From assembly GCA_020634575.1 (NCBI GenBank), contig JACKBM010000019.1, positions 1 to 64,000 of the forward strand: a stretch of DNA of 64,000 nt, read 5' to 3'. The notes beneath the pieces are model-generated. The model saw only the letters and a program-made list of their open reading frames with translations. It made no database searches and was not told where the DNA came from. A program made the position numbers and the translations under genes. Origin of the DNA: Ardenticatenales bacterium. Lineage in GTDB: Bacteria; Chloroflexota; Anaerolineae; Promineifilales; Promineifilaceae. Shown piece after piece: positions 24,397 to 33,464 of this stretch. Within the stretch, counting starts at the first letter, position 1, and the number at the start of each line of letters is the position of its first letter.

Positions 24397-25307
24397 AAGG
24401 CGCTCAGGAGTTCCAGCAGGGCAATCCAGCTGGCGAGCTGGATGATGATGGTGACGAGCCAGATGAGGTAGGCAACCGGCCGGTTGTCGCGAATATGGTA
24501 GAAGATCAGCCCGAGCCCTCCGTTCACCAGCCAGAAGGCGAGTCCCAGGAGCGGCAGGAGCAGAAGGCCGCGAGGGGCGCCCCAGCGGTCAACCCCGCCA
24601 TCGACCCCAAAATGGAGCGGCACTGCCGCCGGCAGCTTGCTGAAACGGGCGGCCAGGTAGCCGAATTGCAGCAGATTCAGGCCCAGGCCAGCCAGGAGAA
24701 GGGAGACAAAAATGCGGTCGCGCCAGATCTGCCAGCCGGCGATACCCCAGCTGCTGCCGCCGGCGTCTGGGCGGGTGGGCTGGCTGCCGGCCTGCAACGC
24801 TTTGAGGGAATCGCGGAAGAGGGCGAGATCGGCCGGGGAGATGCCATAGATGGTGTCGGTGGTGAGGATGAGAAGCTGATCGGCCGGGGGGCGGGTGGCC
24901 AGGTAATGGATGGCGCGTTCATGGCCATCCAGGGTGGTTTGCCCCTGGCCCAGGTAGAGGCCGGGCCAGCGCAGACCGCGGAAGGTCGTCTTGGCCGTCA
25001 ACTCATGGCCATAACGGATATCCTCGATGGCACTCAACGGGATCTGCTCCACCGCCTGGCCGAGGTCGAGGTGCAAGAGATCTGCATCCACATGGTAACG
25101 GCCACGCTGAATCGCGCGGGTGCCGACAAAAAGTGTAGCCAGAACCGGCAGCGATAGCAGCAGCAGCAGACCCAGGATAAAACTTAATAATGAGAATGGC
25201 AGGGTGAGACAAAAATAAAGAAGAACGACATCAACCAACAAAACGCCAGCGATCATCAGGAAGCCAAGGCGTACGCCCGGGGAGCGCAAAGGCTGAGACT
25301 CAAGCAT
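24393..25307 (-). CDS. Membrane protein with PH-like and DUF1648-like regions
   Basis: This 304-residue protein has two N-terminal TM helices and a soluble PH-like segment (about 65-165: RGRYHVDADLLHLDLGQAVEQIPLSAIEDIRYG). Further TM helices surround the block LPAAVPLHFGVDGGVDRWG, typical of DUF1648-containing proteins. Function unknown; related proteins are often near membrane-stress or spore/envelope genes. The stop overlaps the DUF92 start by 4 bp. Confidence 0.75.
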   Translation of the reverse strand: MLESQPLRSPGVRLGFLMIAGVLLVDVVLLYFCLTLPFSLLSFILGLLLLLSLPVLATLFVGTRAIQRGRYHVDADLLHLDLGQAVEQIPLSAIEDIRYGHELTAKTTFRGLRWPGLYLGQGQTTLDGHERAIHYLATRPPADQLLILTTDTIYGISPADLALFRDSLKALQAGSQPTRPDAGGSSWGIAGWQIWRDRIFVSLLLAGLGLNLLQFGYLAARFSKLPAAVPLHFGVDGGVDRWGAPRGLLLLPLLGLAFWLVNGGLGLIFYHIRDNRPVAYLIWLVTIIIQLASWIALLELLSAL

Positions 25308-25398
25308 ATTAGCGCAAGTTTAGCAGACGGAAACGGGGGCACCAAACCTACGATTGGTAAACGAAACAGTTTTTTCATAATGATTGTGTACTATGTAC

Positions 25399-25428
25399 TA
25401 GGCAAAAGTTGCGCAAGTTGTGTAGAAT
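25399..25428 (+). promoter_or_regulatory. Candidate promoter upstream of gdhA leader
   Basis: TAGGCA (25399-25404), an 18-nt spacer and TAGAAT (25423-25428) form a moderate sigma-70 promoter. It lies at the start of a 147-nt segment that ends at the strong terminator before the glutamate dehydrogenase gene. An inverted repeat AGTTGT...ACAACT overlaps the -10 box. Confidence 0.4.
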
Positions 25429-25435
25429 AAACAAC

Positions 25436-25583
25436 TGTAAGGCTGAGAATGGCAAAATTGAGTTGCATATGTCCATGAATCGAGGTAAACATCGCCGCGG
25501 TGGGCGCCAGAGCCTTCAACTACATATCCCTTAAGAATGCAAGACACCAGGAAGACCAACAATTCTGTCTGGTGTCTTTTTTG
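25436..25583 (+). ncRNA. Candidate small RNA or attenuated leader before gdhA
   Basis: The segment runs from the predicted start near 25436 to a strong terminator. It contains pairable words (AAGGCT at 25439 with AGCCTT at 25511; AGTTGCATATG at 25461 with CAACTACATAT at 25517) and no open reading frame of note. It may be an independent small RNA of about 147 nt or a leader controlling read-through into gdhA. No known class is recognised. Confidence 0.35.
25541..25583 (+). terminator. Intrinsic terminator in the gdhA upstream region
   Basis: AGACACCAG (25542-25550) pairs perfectly with CTGGTGTCT (25569-25577), followed by TTTTTT. It sits 95 bp before gdhA and 230 bp from the divergent membrane-protein gene, so it cannot be the terminator of a recognised protein gene. 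Confidence 0.9.
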
Positions 25584-25677
25584 TTTCTAACTGTGGTGAG
25601 ATCGCGGCGTCGCTAGGGGCGCCAGGTTTGCCGACTATCTGGAACCGGACAGTTTTGAGCCTGTCCAGAGGAATAAA

Positions 25678-26949
25678 ATGGTTGCCAAAGAAAATATGAC
25701 CCGGGAAAGCTTAAACCCTTTTGAAATTGCCCAGGCCCAGCTTGATGAAGCCGCTGAATGGCTGCAACTGGACCCGGATATGCACACATTTTTGCGCGAG
25801 CCCATGCGCGAATTCCACTTCACGATTCCAGTGCGTATGGATGATGGCAGTACGCGCGTTTTTAAGGGCTTCCGCGTGCAATACAATGACGCGCGTGGGC
25901 CGGCCAAAGGCGGTATCCGCTTCCATCCCGACGAGACCATTGACACTGTCCGGGCCCTGGCGGCCTGGATGACCTGGAAGACGGCTGTGGCCGATATCCC
26001 TCTGGGTGGGGCCAAGGGTGGCGTGATCTGTAACCCGCGTGAGCTGTCGAGGGGCGAGCTGGAGCGATTGAGCCGTGGTTACATGCGGGCGATCAGCCGG
26101 TACGTGGGCCTGCGCCAGGACGTGCCGGCCCCGGATGTGTACACCGATCCGCAGATCATGGCCTGGATGCTGGATGAGTATGAGATTCTGGTTGGCCACA
26201 AGGAACCAGGTGTTATTACGGGCAAGCCGCTGGAGTTGGGCGGTTCCCGCGGGCGCGGGGCGGCGACAGCGATGGGTGGCATCTACACCATTCGCGAAGC
26301 AGCGCAGGCCAAGGGCATCAATTTGGAAGGCGCCACCTGCGCCATTCAAGGGTTCGGCAATGTGGGGTCCCACGCTGTGCGTCTGGCGGCTGAGGTCCTG
26401 GGTATGAAGGTGGTCGCGGTCAGCGACGAGTTTGGCGGTATTTACCACGGCGGTGGCATTGCCTACGACGAGTTGGCCAAACACAGCAAGCGGGCCGGCA
26501 AGGTCGGCGGCTTTGACGGCTCAGATGAGATCAGCAACGATGAGCTGCTGACGATGGATGTGGACGTCCTGATCCCGGCGGCCATCGAAAACCAGATCAC
26601 CAACCGCAATGCGGACGATATCAAAGCCACCATGATTGCCGAGCTGGCCAATGGCCCGACGACCCCGGCAGCGGATGACATCCTGTTCGACAAGGGTATT
26701 TACATCATCCCGGACTTCCTCTGTAATGCCGGTGGCGTGACCGTCTCCTATTTTGAGATGGTGCAGAACAGCTATGGTTATTACTGGGACGAGAAGCAGG
26801 TCAACCAGAGCCTCGACCAGCACATGACCGAGGCATTCCATTCGGTTCATGACCTGGCCACCAGCCGTAACATCAAGACCCGCGTCGCGGCCTACCTGGT
26901 GGCGGTGAATCGTGTGGCCCAGGCTGTGCGGCTGCGGGGTTGGGTGTAG
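25678..26949 (+). CDS. gdhA: Glu/Leu/Phe/Val dehydrogenase (glutamate dehydrogenase)
   Basis: This 423-residue hexameric dehydrogenase interconverts glutamate and 2-oxoglutarate + ammonia. It shows GPAKGGIRFHPDETIDTVRALAAWMTWKTAVADIPLGGAKGGV with the catalytic Lys, APDVYTDPQIMAWMLDEY, GGSRGRGAATAMGG, and the dinucleotide loop QGFGNVGSHAVRLAAE, ending NRVAQAVRLRGWV. The length fits the catabolic NAD-type family. GAGG lies 8 nt before the ATG. A terminator just upstream suggests regulated read-through. TAG is followed directly by a REP-like repeat. Confidence 0.94.
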   Translation: MVAKENMTRESLNPFEIAQAQLDEAAEWLQLDPDMHTFLREPMREFHFTIPVRMDDGSTRVFKGFRVQYNDARGPAKGGIRFHPDETIDTVRALAAWMTWKTAVADIPLGGAKGGVICNPRELSRGELERLSRGYMRAISRYVGLRQDVPAPDVYTDPQIMAWMLDEYEILVGHKEPGVITGKPLELGGSRGRGAATAMGGIYTIREAAQAKGINLEGATCAIQGFGNVGSHAVRLAAEVLGMKVVAVSDEFGGIYHGGGIAYDELAKHSKRAGKVGGFDGSDEISNDELLTMDVDVLIPAAIENQITNRNADDIKATMIAELANGPTTPAADDILFDKGIYIIPDFLCNAGGVTVSYFEMVQNSYGYYWDEKQVNQSLDQHMTEAFHSVHDLATSRNIKTRVAAYLVAVNRVAQAVRLRGWV

Positions 26950-27010
26950 TCCTTCGCTGCGCTCAGGATGACAGGGGGTAGCTGTTAGCTATCAGCTCTT
27001 AGCTGTTAGT
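26950..27010. repeat. TAG-abutting CCTTCGCTGCGCTCAGG repeat plus heptamer tract
   Basis: TCCTTCGCTGCGCTCAGG followed by ATGACAG starts at the base after the gdhA TAG stop. A TAGCTRT heptamer tract follows (26979-27010). The same two elements also occur together at 14080-14220. Confidence 0.8.
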
Positions 27011-27018
27011 GAAATTGG

Positions 27019-27047
27019 AAAGCGGACTCCGATTGGGGTCCGCTTTT
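27019..27047 (+). terminator. Intrinsic terminator of gdhA
   Basis: AAAGCGGAC (27019-27027) pairs with GTCCGCTTT (27038-27046) around a 10-nt loop and is followed by TTAATTT. It ends the gdhA transcript after the repeats. Confidence 0.8.
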
Positions 27048-27093
27048 AATTTCCTTAATCTTCAGCCTGTGAGAGGAATCTGGTCTAGAGGCG

Positions 27094-28035
27094 CTATGGT
27101 GAAGGATCTTCAAGAGAATCCAGGTAGGTATTGAGAGCTCGCCTGGTGGTGTACCAGTTACGACCATGTTTGCGCGCTTCCAGCCGTCCCGTACGCGCTA
27201 GCAAACTGAGATATTCCTGACTGTAGGGTACAAACTGGGCGGCATCACGGAGCAGCAACCATTCCTCATCCACTTGAGGTGGGGCCGTTTGCGGTGTGCC
27301 GGCTTCCAGAAAAAGGTCCAGGCTCTGCTCAACGGCGCGCCCTACCAGATTGACCAGTGATGTCGGTCGATTGTTGTCAGCGGCTGCCAGGGCCTGATAG
27401 TAGCCTTTTCGATTGACCCGGGAGATCACAGCCGGTGGATAACCGTCTCTGAGCAAGAGTAGATTCATTAATAAGCGCGCGGTGCGACCATTGCCATCAA
27501 TGAAAGGGTGAATAGCTAATAACTTGTGATGGGCGACGGCGGCTAACTCGACAGTTGCCATCGTCGTTTCCTGGGTAGCCAACCATTGGAGCCAATCATG
27601 TATCTCGGCGTTCAATTGCCAGGCAGGTGGTGGTTCATGTTTGGAACCCACAATGCGCACTGGCTGCTGCCTATACTGGCCGGCATTGTCATCATCTATA
27701 TTGGCTAAAACCAGGGCATGTAATTGACGAATATCAGTGGCGGTGATGGGCGTTTGCTGCCGAGCCAGATCTTCTACGAGAGCGATGGCTTCCCGATGGT
27801 TAATGACCTCGAAATGTTCCCGCAAGCTCTTGCCACCAATCGTAATGCCAAGCTCCAGGACCATCTGCGTTTCGCGCAAGGTTAATGTGTTGCCTTCGAT
27901 AGCATTGGAATTATAGGTCCATTCAATGATTAGCTGTTTGTTCAGGCGGGCCAGGACGGCACTTGGAAGTGGCCGCAGGGCATCCAGCTGCGCTTTTTTT
28001 TGTAGGATGCGTTCCTTTAACCTTGGTGAGAGCAA
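27094..28035 (-). CDS. Fic family protein (AMP transferase fold)
   Basis: This 313-residue Fic-domain protein would transfer AMP (or another nucleotide) to protein Ser/Thr/Tyr. The active-site loop HPFIDGNGRTAR (about residues 180-191) is intact. An N-terminal inhibitory helix motif of class II, SNAIEGN (S-x3-E-G), lies near residue 42. The C-terminal 70 residues form a winged-helix-like region (EYLSLLARTGRLEARKHGRNWYTTRRALNTYLDSL), which suggests DNA binding. No toxin-antitoxin partner gene is adjacent. A 19-bp inverted repeat lies immediately upstream, possibly its operator. Confidence 0.92.
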   Translation of the reverse strand: MLSPRLKERILQKKAQLDALRPLPSAVLARLNKQLIIEWTYNSNAIEGNTLTLRETQMVLELGITIGGKSLREHFEVINHREAIALVEDLARQQTPITATDIRQLHALVLANIDDDNAGQYRQQPVRIVGSKHEPPPAWQLNAEIHDWLQWLATQETTMATVELAAVAHHKLLAIHPFIDGNGRTARLLMNLLLLRDGYPPAVISRVNRKGYYQALAAADNNRPTSLVNLVGRAVEQSLDLFLEAGTPQTAPPQVDEEWLLLRDAAQFVPYSQEYLSLLARTGRLEARKHGRNWYTTRRALNTYLDSLEDPSP

Positions 28036-28038
28036 TTC

Positions 28039-28103
28039 AACCCCTCGCTGTATCGTATCGGATAGTCAAAAATTCGTGCTATCCGATACGATACAGCAAA
28101 AGG
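28039..28103. promoter_or_regulatory. Large perfect inverted repeat upstream of the Fic gene
   Basis: GCTGTATCGTATCGGATAG (28049-28067) and its exact reverse complement (28081-28099) flank a 13-nt centre. Outer bases AACCCCT/AGGGGTT extend the symmetry. It lies between the stop of the CBM9-like gene and the Fic ATG. It may be an operator read by the winged-helix region of the Fic protein, or a terminator-like hairpin for the upstream gene, although no clear T-run follows. Confidence 0.85.
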
Positions 28104-28105
28104 GG

Positions 28106-29119
28106 TTATTCTACAAGCGTCAGCCGGCCCCAGGTGCTTGGGTCCAGCAGGGTGCGGGTGATGACGTGGGATTTCATGACCTCCTGGACGGCGTTGCCGG
28201 GGCTGTCGTTGTCGCTGACGTTCAGCGCGATGCCCAGGACCTGGCCGTTGGCCGGCGTCATCTCCAGGGTGGACCAGGGGATGCGGGCTTCGACGACATA
28301 GCCGCTGCCAGTGGGAGCGGCAGCCACCTGGACATTGCCCTGGGCCGGATTGGCGATGAAGCTGCCGGCATCATTGGCGCGGAACAGGTAATAGCTGGGC
28401 GGCAGGGCGCCGAAGTCGCCGGGCGACATTGTCAGTTGGAAGGTGCGCGAGTTGACCTGGCGGGCGCCGGAGCTGGGATTGGTGTCGATCTGCATGTCGA
28501 CGCTGTCGCCTTTGAAGATCTGGTCACCAGTCTGATTCTGGACGTGAATATCATCCTCGACCACAACGACGATATAGAGAGCCTCGCTGTCCCAGCCGAG
28601 TTGCCAGGTGGCTTGCAGGTCGTCGGTGCCATTCCAGCTTGAGGCGCTGAAGACCTGGAATTCCGACTGCACCGTGGGGAAGCCATCCCATTCGTTACGA
28701 TTGCCGTCAATGCTGGGCGGGCTGGTGAAGCGGTTGACGGCGAAGCCGCTGATGGCGACCTGTGCTTCAGTCGGCGTCGGTTCGACGGCGGGCGGCGTAT
28801 CTGTGGGGGACGCGACTGCAGCGGTGGGGGTCGGGTTATCAGTTGTGGGGGTGTCTGTGGGTTGGTCTGGGGCGGGGGTGGGACCGGCCGGTGTCTCGCC
28901 CGGCGGTACCACCACAATCTCAGTTGCCTCGGCCGTTTCTGTCCCGCCGGTTCGGCTCAGCAAAAACAGGTAACCAGCCACCAGGCAAATCACCAGCCCT
29001 AGCAGCAGGCCAATGCCGCCGATCACCAGAATCAAGGTGCGATTGTTGTTCTTTTCCGGTGGTTCCGGCGTTGGTTCCAGGCCGTCCCATAAGTCGCCGG
29101 GATGTTGCTGATAGCCCAT
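28106..29119 (-). CDS. Membrane-anchored protein with Thr/Pro linker and CBM9-like domain
   Basis: This 337-residue protein has a cytoplasmic N terminus, one TM helix (about 28-54), an extended Pro/Thr/Ala-rich linker (about 60-118) and a C-terminal domain beginning SPPSIDGNRNEWDGFP. That block, with VEDDIHVQ and ARIPWSTLEM, is typical of carbohydrate-binding module family 9-like domains. The domain would lie outside the cell on a stalk and may bind glycans. Many Chloroflexota surface proteins have such linkers (family knowledge). Divergent from the beta-helix protein gene. Confidence 0.82.
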   Translation of the reverse strand: MGYQQHPGDLWDGLEPTPEPPEKNNNRTLILVIGGIGLLLGLVICLVAGYLFLLSRTGGTETAEATEIVVVPPGETPAGPTPAPDQPTDTPTTDNPTPTAAVASPTDTPPAVEPTPTEAQVAISGFAVNRFTSPPSIDGNRNEWDGFPTVQSEFQVFSASSWNGTDDLQATWQLGWDSEALYIVVVVEDDIHVQNQTGDQIFKGDSVDMQIDTNPSSGARQVNSRTFQLTMSPGDFGALPPSYYLFRANDAGSFIANPAQGNVQVAAAPTGSGYVVEARIPWSTLEMTPANGQVLGIALNVSDNDSPGNAVQEVMKSHVITRTLLDPSTWGRLTLVE

Positions 29120-29374
29120 GACAATGTTTCCTTATTATGGCATCGTTGCGCCAGCGGCTGTTTCTGTAGCGCTGGCCAACAGGATTATAGCATCCACCAG
29201 AATAGCCTACGGGCAGATTCTGATCCACAAGGAGGATAGTCCCCTGTAACTAACGAACAGATCAATGTTCAGGCAAACGAGAATTGCCGGGTGCTCGCAA
29301 GTGATACTTTACAAATAGGGTATCATTCAGCTGCGTTTCAATTTGCGTGCATGTCGTTGTTTTCTGGGGAGCCC

Positions 29375-31177
29375 ATGTCTAGAGCAAGCCGCCTCGCTTT
29401 ACCTGTTGTCATCCCGCTGCTGGTCTGCCTGTTCTTGTCCCTTCACTTACCAGTGCGGGCTGGACTGCCAATTGTCTATGTCGATGCGTCTGTGGTTGGG
29501 GGTAATAACGATGGATCTAGCTGGGCCAACGCCTATCCGGACCTACAGGATGCGCTGGCTGTGGTGACATCGGGCAGCGAGATTTGGGTGGCTGCTGGTG
29601 TTTACACGCCGGGTACAGTAGTGAGCGATACGTTTGTGTTACCGGCCGGTGTCTCCCTCTATGGCGGCTTTGCCGGTGGGGAGACGACGCTGGTAGCACG
29701 CGACTGGACAAACAACGTAACAGTACTCAGTGGCGATATTGATGCCAATGATGCTGCCGATGCCAATGGGGTTGTCACGGACACGGCACAAATTCAAGGC
29801 GATAATGCCTACACCGTACTCTCTGCCATAGGCTTGACGCAAACTTCCTCCCTGGACGGCTTCACTATCACGGCAGGCCGGACCATGTCGCCTCCCTTAA
29901 GTTGCTACCCCGGCTGCGGTGCAGGGATCTATGCTGAGCGGAGTAGCCTGTCCATTGCGAATCTGACATTCATCGGGAACCTGGCCTATCTTGGCGGCGG
30001 CATGACCAATATCACCGGGACAGTAATCATGCAGGATACAACCTTCACTAATAACAAAGCGGCTGGTGCCGGTGGGTTCTTTAATGTGGACAGTAGCCCA
30101 ATTCTGACCAATATCGTTTTCAGCAACAACTATGCATCCGCGCTTGGCGGGGGCATGTCGACATGGGGCTATCATCCAGATGGTAGCCCTAGCGTGCCTC
30201 GCCTGACCAGCGTGCGATTTGAGGACAATCGTTCCGATTATTGGGCAGGTGGTCTGGAAATGGAAGGGAGTAGCCCTATCTTGTCCGATGTCGTCTTTAT
30301 CAATAACTGGGCCGGCGGCCATGGCGGTGGCGTTGCTATCTTGTATGAGTCAAACGATCTCGACGTCAGCGAGCCGACCTTCATTAATGTGCTTTTCCAG
30401 GGGAATGAAGCCCTGGGTGATGGGGGTGGCATTGCTAATCTGGAGTTTAGCAATCCCTTGCTCATAAATGTGATCTTTAGCGGCAATCGAGCGGGCCAGA
30501 ATGGCGGTGCTTTCAGTAATCGGTATTTTGCCGCAGGCACGATGGTCAATGTGACGGTGGCCGGTAATCGCGCCGGTGGCGCCGGTGGAGGCATTGCCAA
30601 CGTCAATGACAGCCTGCTCACGCTCACCAACGTTATTGTCTGGGGTAACGCCGACAGCAGTGGGACGGGTACCGCCTCGGCCACGCTGAGCAACCAGACC
30701 GGCAGCCAGACGACGGTCGCCTACAGCTTGCTGCAGGGCAGCGGCGGCAGTACGGTCTGGAATTCGGCGATGGGAACAGATAATGGCAATAATCTGGATA
30801 GCGATCCGCTCTTTGTGTCAGCGCTGCTGCCCGCGTCCGCGCCCACAACCGGTGGCAACTATGCGTTGAATTTTGGTTCGCCGGCAATTAATAGTGGCAA
30901 TACCTTTTCCAACACGACGCTGCTTGATGTTATCAGCAATCCCCGAGTAATTGATAGTCAGATAGATATGGGGGCTTACGAGTATCAGGGTGTGCCGACC
31001 GCGCTTGGCACCGAGGGGATGCAGTTGCTTGCGACGCAAGACAGTGTCCACATTGTGGTGCTTTGGCTGATGATGGGTGTGGTCTTGCTGTCTCTGGCAC
31101 TCAGAAAACGATATACGCCAACTCAAGCCCGATCTGGATGGCTGCCCGCAGATCAAACAGTAGATCAAATGGAATAG
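29375..31177 (+). CDS. Secreted right-handed beta-helix protein with C-terminal membrane anchor
   Basis: This roughly 600-residue exported protein has a signal peptide (SRLALPVVIPLLVCLFLSLHLPVRA), a YVDASVVGGNNDGSSWANAYPDLQDAL start common in Chlam_PMP/pectate-lyase-like proteins, and parallel beta-helix rungs carrying N-x-A-x-G-G-G-x-x-N repeats (for example FTNNKAAGAGG, FSGNRAGQNGG, VAGNRAGGAGG). The C-terminal helix VVLWLMMGVVLLSLALRKR probably anchors it. ATG at 29375 follows GGGGAG. No catalytic motif is evident, so adhesion or surface structure is likely. Confidence 0.85.
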   Translation: MSRASRLALPVVIPLLVCLFLSLHLPVRAGLPIVYVDASVVGGNNDGSSWANAYPDLQDALAVVTSGSEIWVAAGVYTPGTVVSDTFVLPAGVSLYGGFAGGETTLVARDWTNNVTVLSGDIDANDAADANGVVTDTAQIQGDNAYTVLSAIGLTQTSSLDGFTITAGRTMSPPLSCYPGCGAGIYAERSSLSIANLTFIGNLAYLGGGMTNITGTVIMQDTTFTNNKAAGAGGFFNVDSSPILTNIVFSNNYASALGGGMSTWGYHPDGSPSVPRLTSVRFEDNRSDYWAGGLEMEGSSPILSDVVFINNWAGGHGGGVAILYESNDLDVSEPTFINVLFQGNEALGDGGGIANLEFSNPLLINVIFSGNRAGQNGGAFSNRYFAAGTMVNVTVAGNRAGGAGGGIANVNDSLLTLTNVIVWGNADSSGTGTASATLSNQTGSQTTVAYSLLQGSGGSTVWNSAMGTDNGNNLDSDPLFVSALLPASAPTTGGNYALNFGSPAINSGNTFSNTTLLDVISNPRVIDSQIDMGAYEYQGVPTALGTEGMQLLATQDSVHIVVLWLMMGVVLLSLALRKRYTPTQARSGWLPADQTVDQME

Positions 31178-31334
31178 GCATGACTCACCGGATCGCTGGC
31201 CTCCCAGGCATGGTGCACCTGGGCTGAGCAAGGTCATGAGCGGCCGAAGATCGCCTCGAAACGATTGAAAGGTGCCGAAGTAGGTTCAGTTTGTTGCCGC
31301 TGGTGATCCGTTAGGGGTTCGTTTGGGCCGATGT

Positions 31335-31340
31335 TATAAT
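31335..31340 (+). promoter_or_regulatory. -10 box giving a leaderless transcript
   Basis: A consensus TATAAT ends 8 nt before the ATG at 31349, so the transcript should start at or next to the start codon. The -35 region is weak and there is no Shine-Dalgarno sequence. Confidence 0.55.
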
Positions 31341-31348
31341 CAGACACA

Positions 31349-31771
31349 ATGAGCCAGAACAAAGCCCCGAAGCGAGCGCCCGACGTAACTATTCTGCTTG
31401 TCGGGGTTTTCCTTTTTGGGGTGGCCAACTTGTGGTTGCTCCGGGGCCTGCAGCAGCAGGCGGATCTTTTAGTCGAGAGAGGCGCGCTGATAAATCCGGC
31501 CGTACAAAGCGGTTGGGCCGGGTTTTGGGGTTTGCTTTTCCTGACCGGGGCCTGGCTATTGTGGCGCCGCCGCCCCCTCGTACGCTGGCTGATTCCCGGC
31601 GCCATCATTACCTACGCAATTTATCATCTGGTGGTACTTTTTCGATTGATGCAATCTCCATTGACCCGAGCAGGCTGGCCATTGGATTTGCTATTATTTA
31701 CGGGTGCGGCGTTGCTGGCAGCCTGGGCGCTGAACCGGCCGGGAAACCGCGCCTATTTTGCCCGGCCCTGA
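31349..31771 (+). CDS. Small four-helix membrane protein, unknown function
   Basis: This 140-residue protein has four predicted TM helices: about residues 15-33, 52-70, 78-97 and 106-124. Its loops are short and its ends basic. Chloroflexota genomes contain many such small membrane proteins and I recognise no named family. It lies 36 bp before the acyl-CoA carboxylase genes on the same strand but has its own leaderless promoter, so a functional link is not clear. Confidence 0.7.
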   Translation: MSQNKAPKRAPDVTILLVGVFLFGVANLWLLRGLQQQADLLVERGALINPAVQSGWAGFWGLLFLTGAWLLWRRRPLVRWLIPGAIITYAIYHLVVLFRLMQSPLTRAGWPLDLLLFTGAALLAAWALNRPGNRAYFARP

Positions 31772-31807
31772 GCCGCGGCCGCGAATTGACACACTTTTGA
31801 GGCGTTC

Positions 31808-33355
31808 ATGTCCAACGAGAGAATCGACAAACTAAACGAATTACGGGAAAAAGCACAGGAACGAGGCGGCGCGGCGCGCATCGACCGGCAGCGCAAAGCG
31901 GGCAAGATGACGGCCCATGAGCGCATTGAGCTGTTGCTTGATCGCGGCTCCTTCCATGAAATTGATGCTTTTGTTGTGCACCGTGAAACCAACTTTGGGA
32001 TGGCCGATACCAAGTTTCTGGGTGATAGTGTCATCACGGGCTGGGGCACTATTGATGGCCGGCTGGTCTATGTTTTTGCCCAGGATTTCACCGTCTTTGG
32101 CGGCAGCCTGAGCGAGGTTCATGCCGAGAAGATCTGCAAGATCATGGATATGGCCATGAAGAACGGGGCGCCGGTCATTGGCATCAACGATTCTGGCGGC
32201 GCGCGCATTCAGGAAGGCGTTGTCAGCCTGGGCGGTTACGCCGATATTTTCTTGCGCAACACCCTGGCCTCCGGGGTAGTGCCGCAGATCAGCGCCATCA
32301 TGGGGCCTTGCGCCGGCGGCGCCGTTTACTCGCCGGCGCTGACTGACTTCATTTTTATGGTGAAAAAGAGCAGTTACATGTTCATCACCGGTCCAGATGT
32401 CGTGAAGACTGTCACGGGGGAGGATGTGACGTTTGAGCAGCTCGGCGGCGCTTCCACCCACAACGAGGTGAGCGGTGTGGCCCACCTGGCGACGGAATCG
32501 GAGGCGGATTGCCTCTTCCTCATTCGCGAGATGCTGAGCTACCTGCCTTCCAATAATATGGAAGATCCGCCGCCGCGGGCGACCAAGGATGATCCGCTGC
32601 GGACTGAGGAGGCGTTGGATACCCTCGTGCCGGAGAACCCTAACCGGCCGTATGACATCAAAGAAGCGATCACCATGATTATGGATGATGGCGAGTTCTT
32701 TGAGATTCAGCCGGATTTTGCCGCCAATATCGTGATTGGCTTTGCCCGGTTGGGTGGCTTCTCAGTGGGTGTTGTGGCCAACCAGCCGATGGTGCTGGCT
32801 GGGGTGCTGGATATCAAAGCCAGCGAAAAGGCAGCTCGCTTTGTCCGCTTCTGCGACTGTTTCAACATCCCGCTCATTGTCTTTGAAGATGTGCCGGGCT
32901 TTCTGCCGGGGCTGGACCAGGAGCACAATGGCATCATTCGCCACGGGGCGAAGCTGCTGTTTGCCTTCTGCGAGGCGACGGTGCCCAAGATCACGGTGGT
33001 CACGCGCAAAGCCTACGGCGGTGCCTACTGTGTCATGAACAGCAAGCATATTCGCTCCGACCTGAACCTGGCCTGGCCAACCGCCGAGATTGCGGTGATG
33101 GGGCCGGATGGGGCTGTCAACATCATTTTCCGGCATGAACTGGAGAAAGCCGAAGATCCGGTGGCGCGTAAGGCAGAGCTGGTCGAGCAATATCGGGAGC
33201 AGTTCGCCAACCCGTACCTGGCGGCCCAACGGGGTTATGTGGATGATGTGATCATTCCCAGCGAAACCCGGCCGCGTCTGATCAACGCGTTGAATATGCT
33301 GCAGAACAAGCGCGACAACAACCCGCCCAAAAAGCACGGCAATATGCCGCTGTAG
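31808..33355 (+). CDS. pccB: Acyl-CoA carboxylase, carboxyltransferase (beta) subunit
   Basis: This 515-residue carboxyltransferase moves CO2 from carboxybiotin to acetyl-, propionyl- or another acyl-CoA. It shows the family start [19 protein letters not shown], the acyl-CoA oxyanion block [26 protein letters not shown], and the second crotonase-fold half with [26 protein letters not shown] and [15 protein letters not shown]. It is the propionyl-CoA carboxylase/methylmalonyl-CoA decarboxylase type. The substrate cannot be fixed from sequence by eye. The biotin carboxylase and biotin carrier genes follow in the same direction, separated by repeat-filled gaps. TAG is followed directly by a repeat. 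Confidence 0.93.
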   Translation: MSNERIDKLNELREKAQERGGAARIDRQRKAGKMTAHERIELLLDRGSFHEIDAFVVHRETNFGMADTKFLGDSVITGWGTIDGRLVYVFAQDFTVFGGSLSEVHAEKICKIMDMAMKNGAPVIGINDSGGARIQEGVVSLGGYADIFLRNTLASGVVPQISAIMGPCAGGAVYSPALTDFIFMVKKSSYMFITGPDVVKTVTGEDVTFEQLGGASTHNEVSGVAHLATESEADCLFLIREMLSYLPSNNMEDPPPRATKDDPLRTEEALDTLVPENPNRPYDIKEAITMIMDDGEFFEIQPDFAANIVIGFARLGGFSVGVVANQPMVLAGVLDIKASEKAARFVRFCDCFNIPLIVFEDVPGFLPGLDQEHNGIIRHGAKLLFAFCEATVPKITVVTRKAYGGAYCVMNSKHIRSDLNLAWPTAEIAVMGPDGAVNIIFRHELEKAEDPVARKAELVEQYREQFANPYLAAQRGYVDDVIIPSETRPRLINALNMLQNKRDNNPPKKHGNMPL

Positions 33356-33392
33356 TTTTTGCCGCAGATAGCGCGGATTTCGCTGATGGGCC
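33356..33392. repeat. TAG-abutting TTTTTGCCGCAGAT repeat
   Basis: The sequence TTTTTGCCGCAGATAGCGCGGAT begins directly after the TAG stop of the carboxyltransferase gene. It matches the left end of the element at 57597, which likewise begins right after a TAG stop. Confidence 0.75.
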
Positions 33393-33464
33393 AGGGCGCA
33401 GGCCTGATGGTAGCCACAGTGAATTGGCAGCTAAGTTGGCGGTGAAGACCATTGGCTGAGAATT

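Noticed and set aside
25711..26484. 257-codon open frame on the minus strand
   Set aside because: It is antisense to glutamate dehydrogenase, with no ribosome-binding site or recognisable domain.
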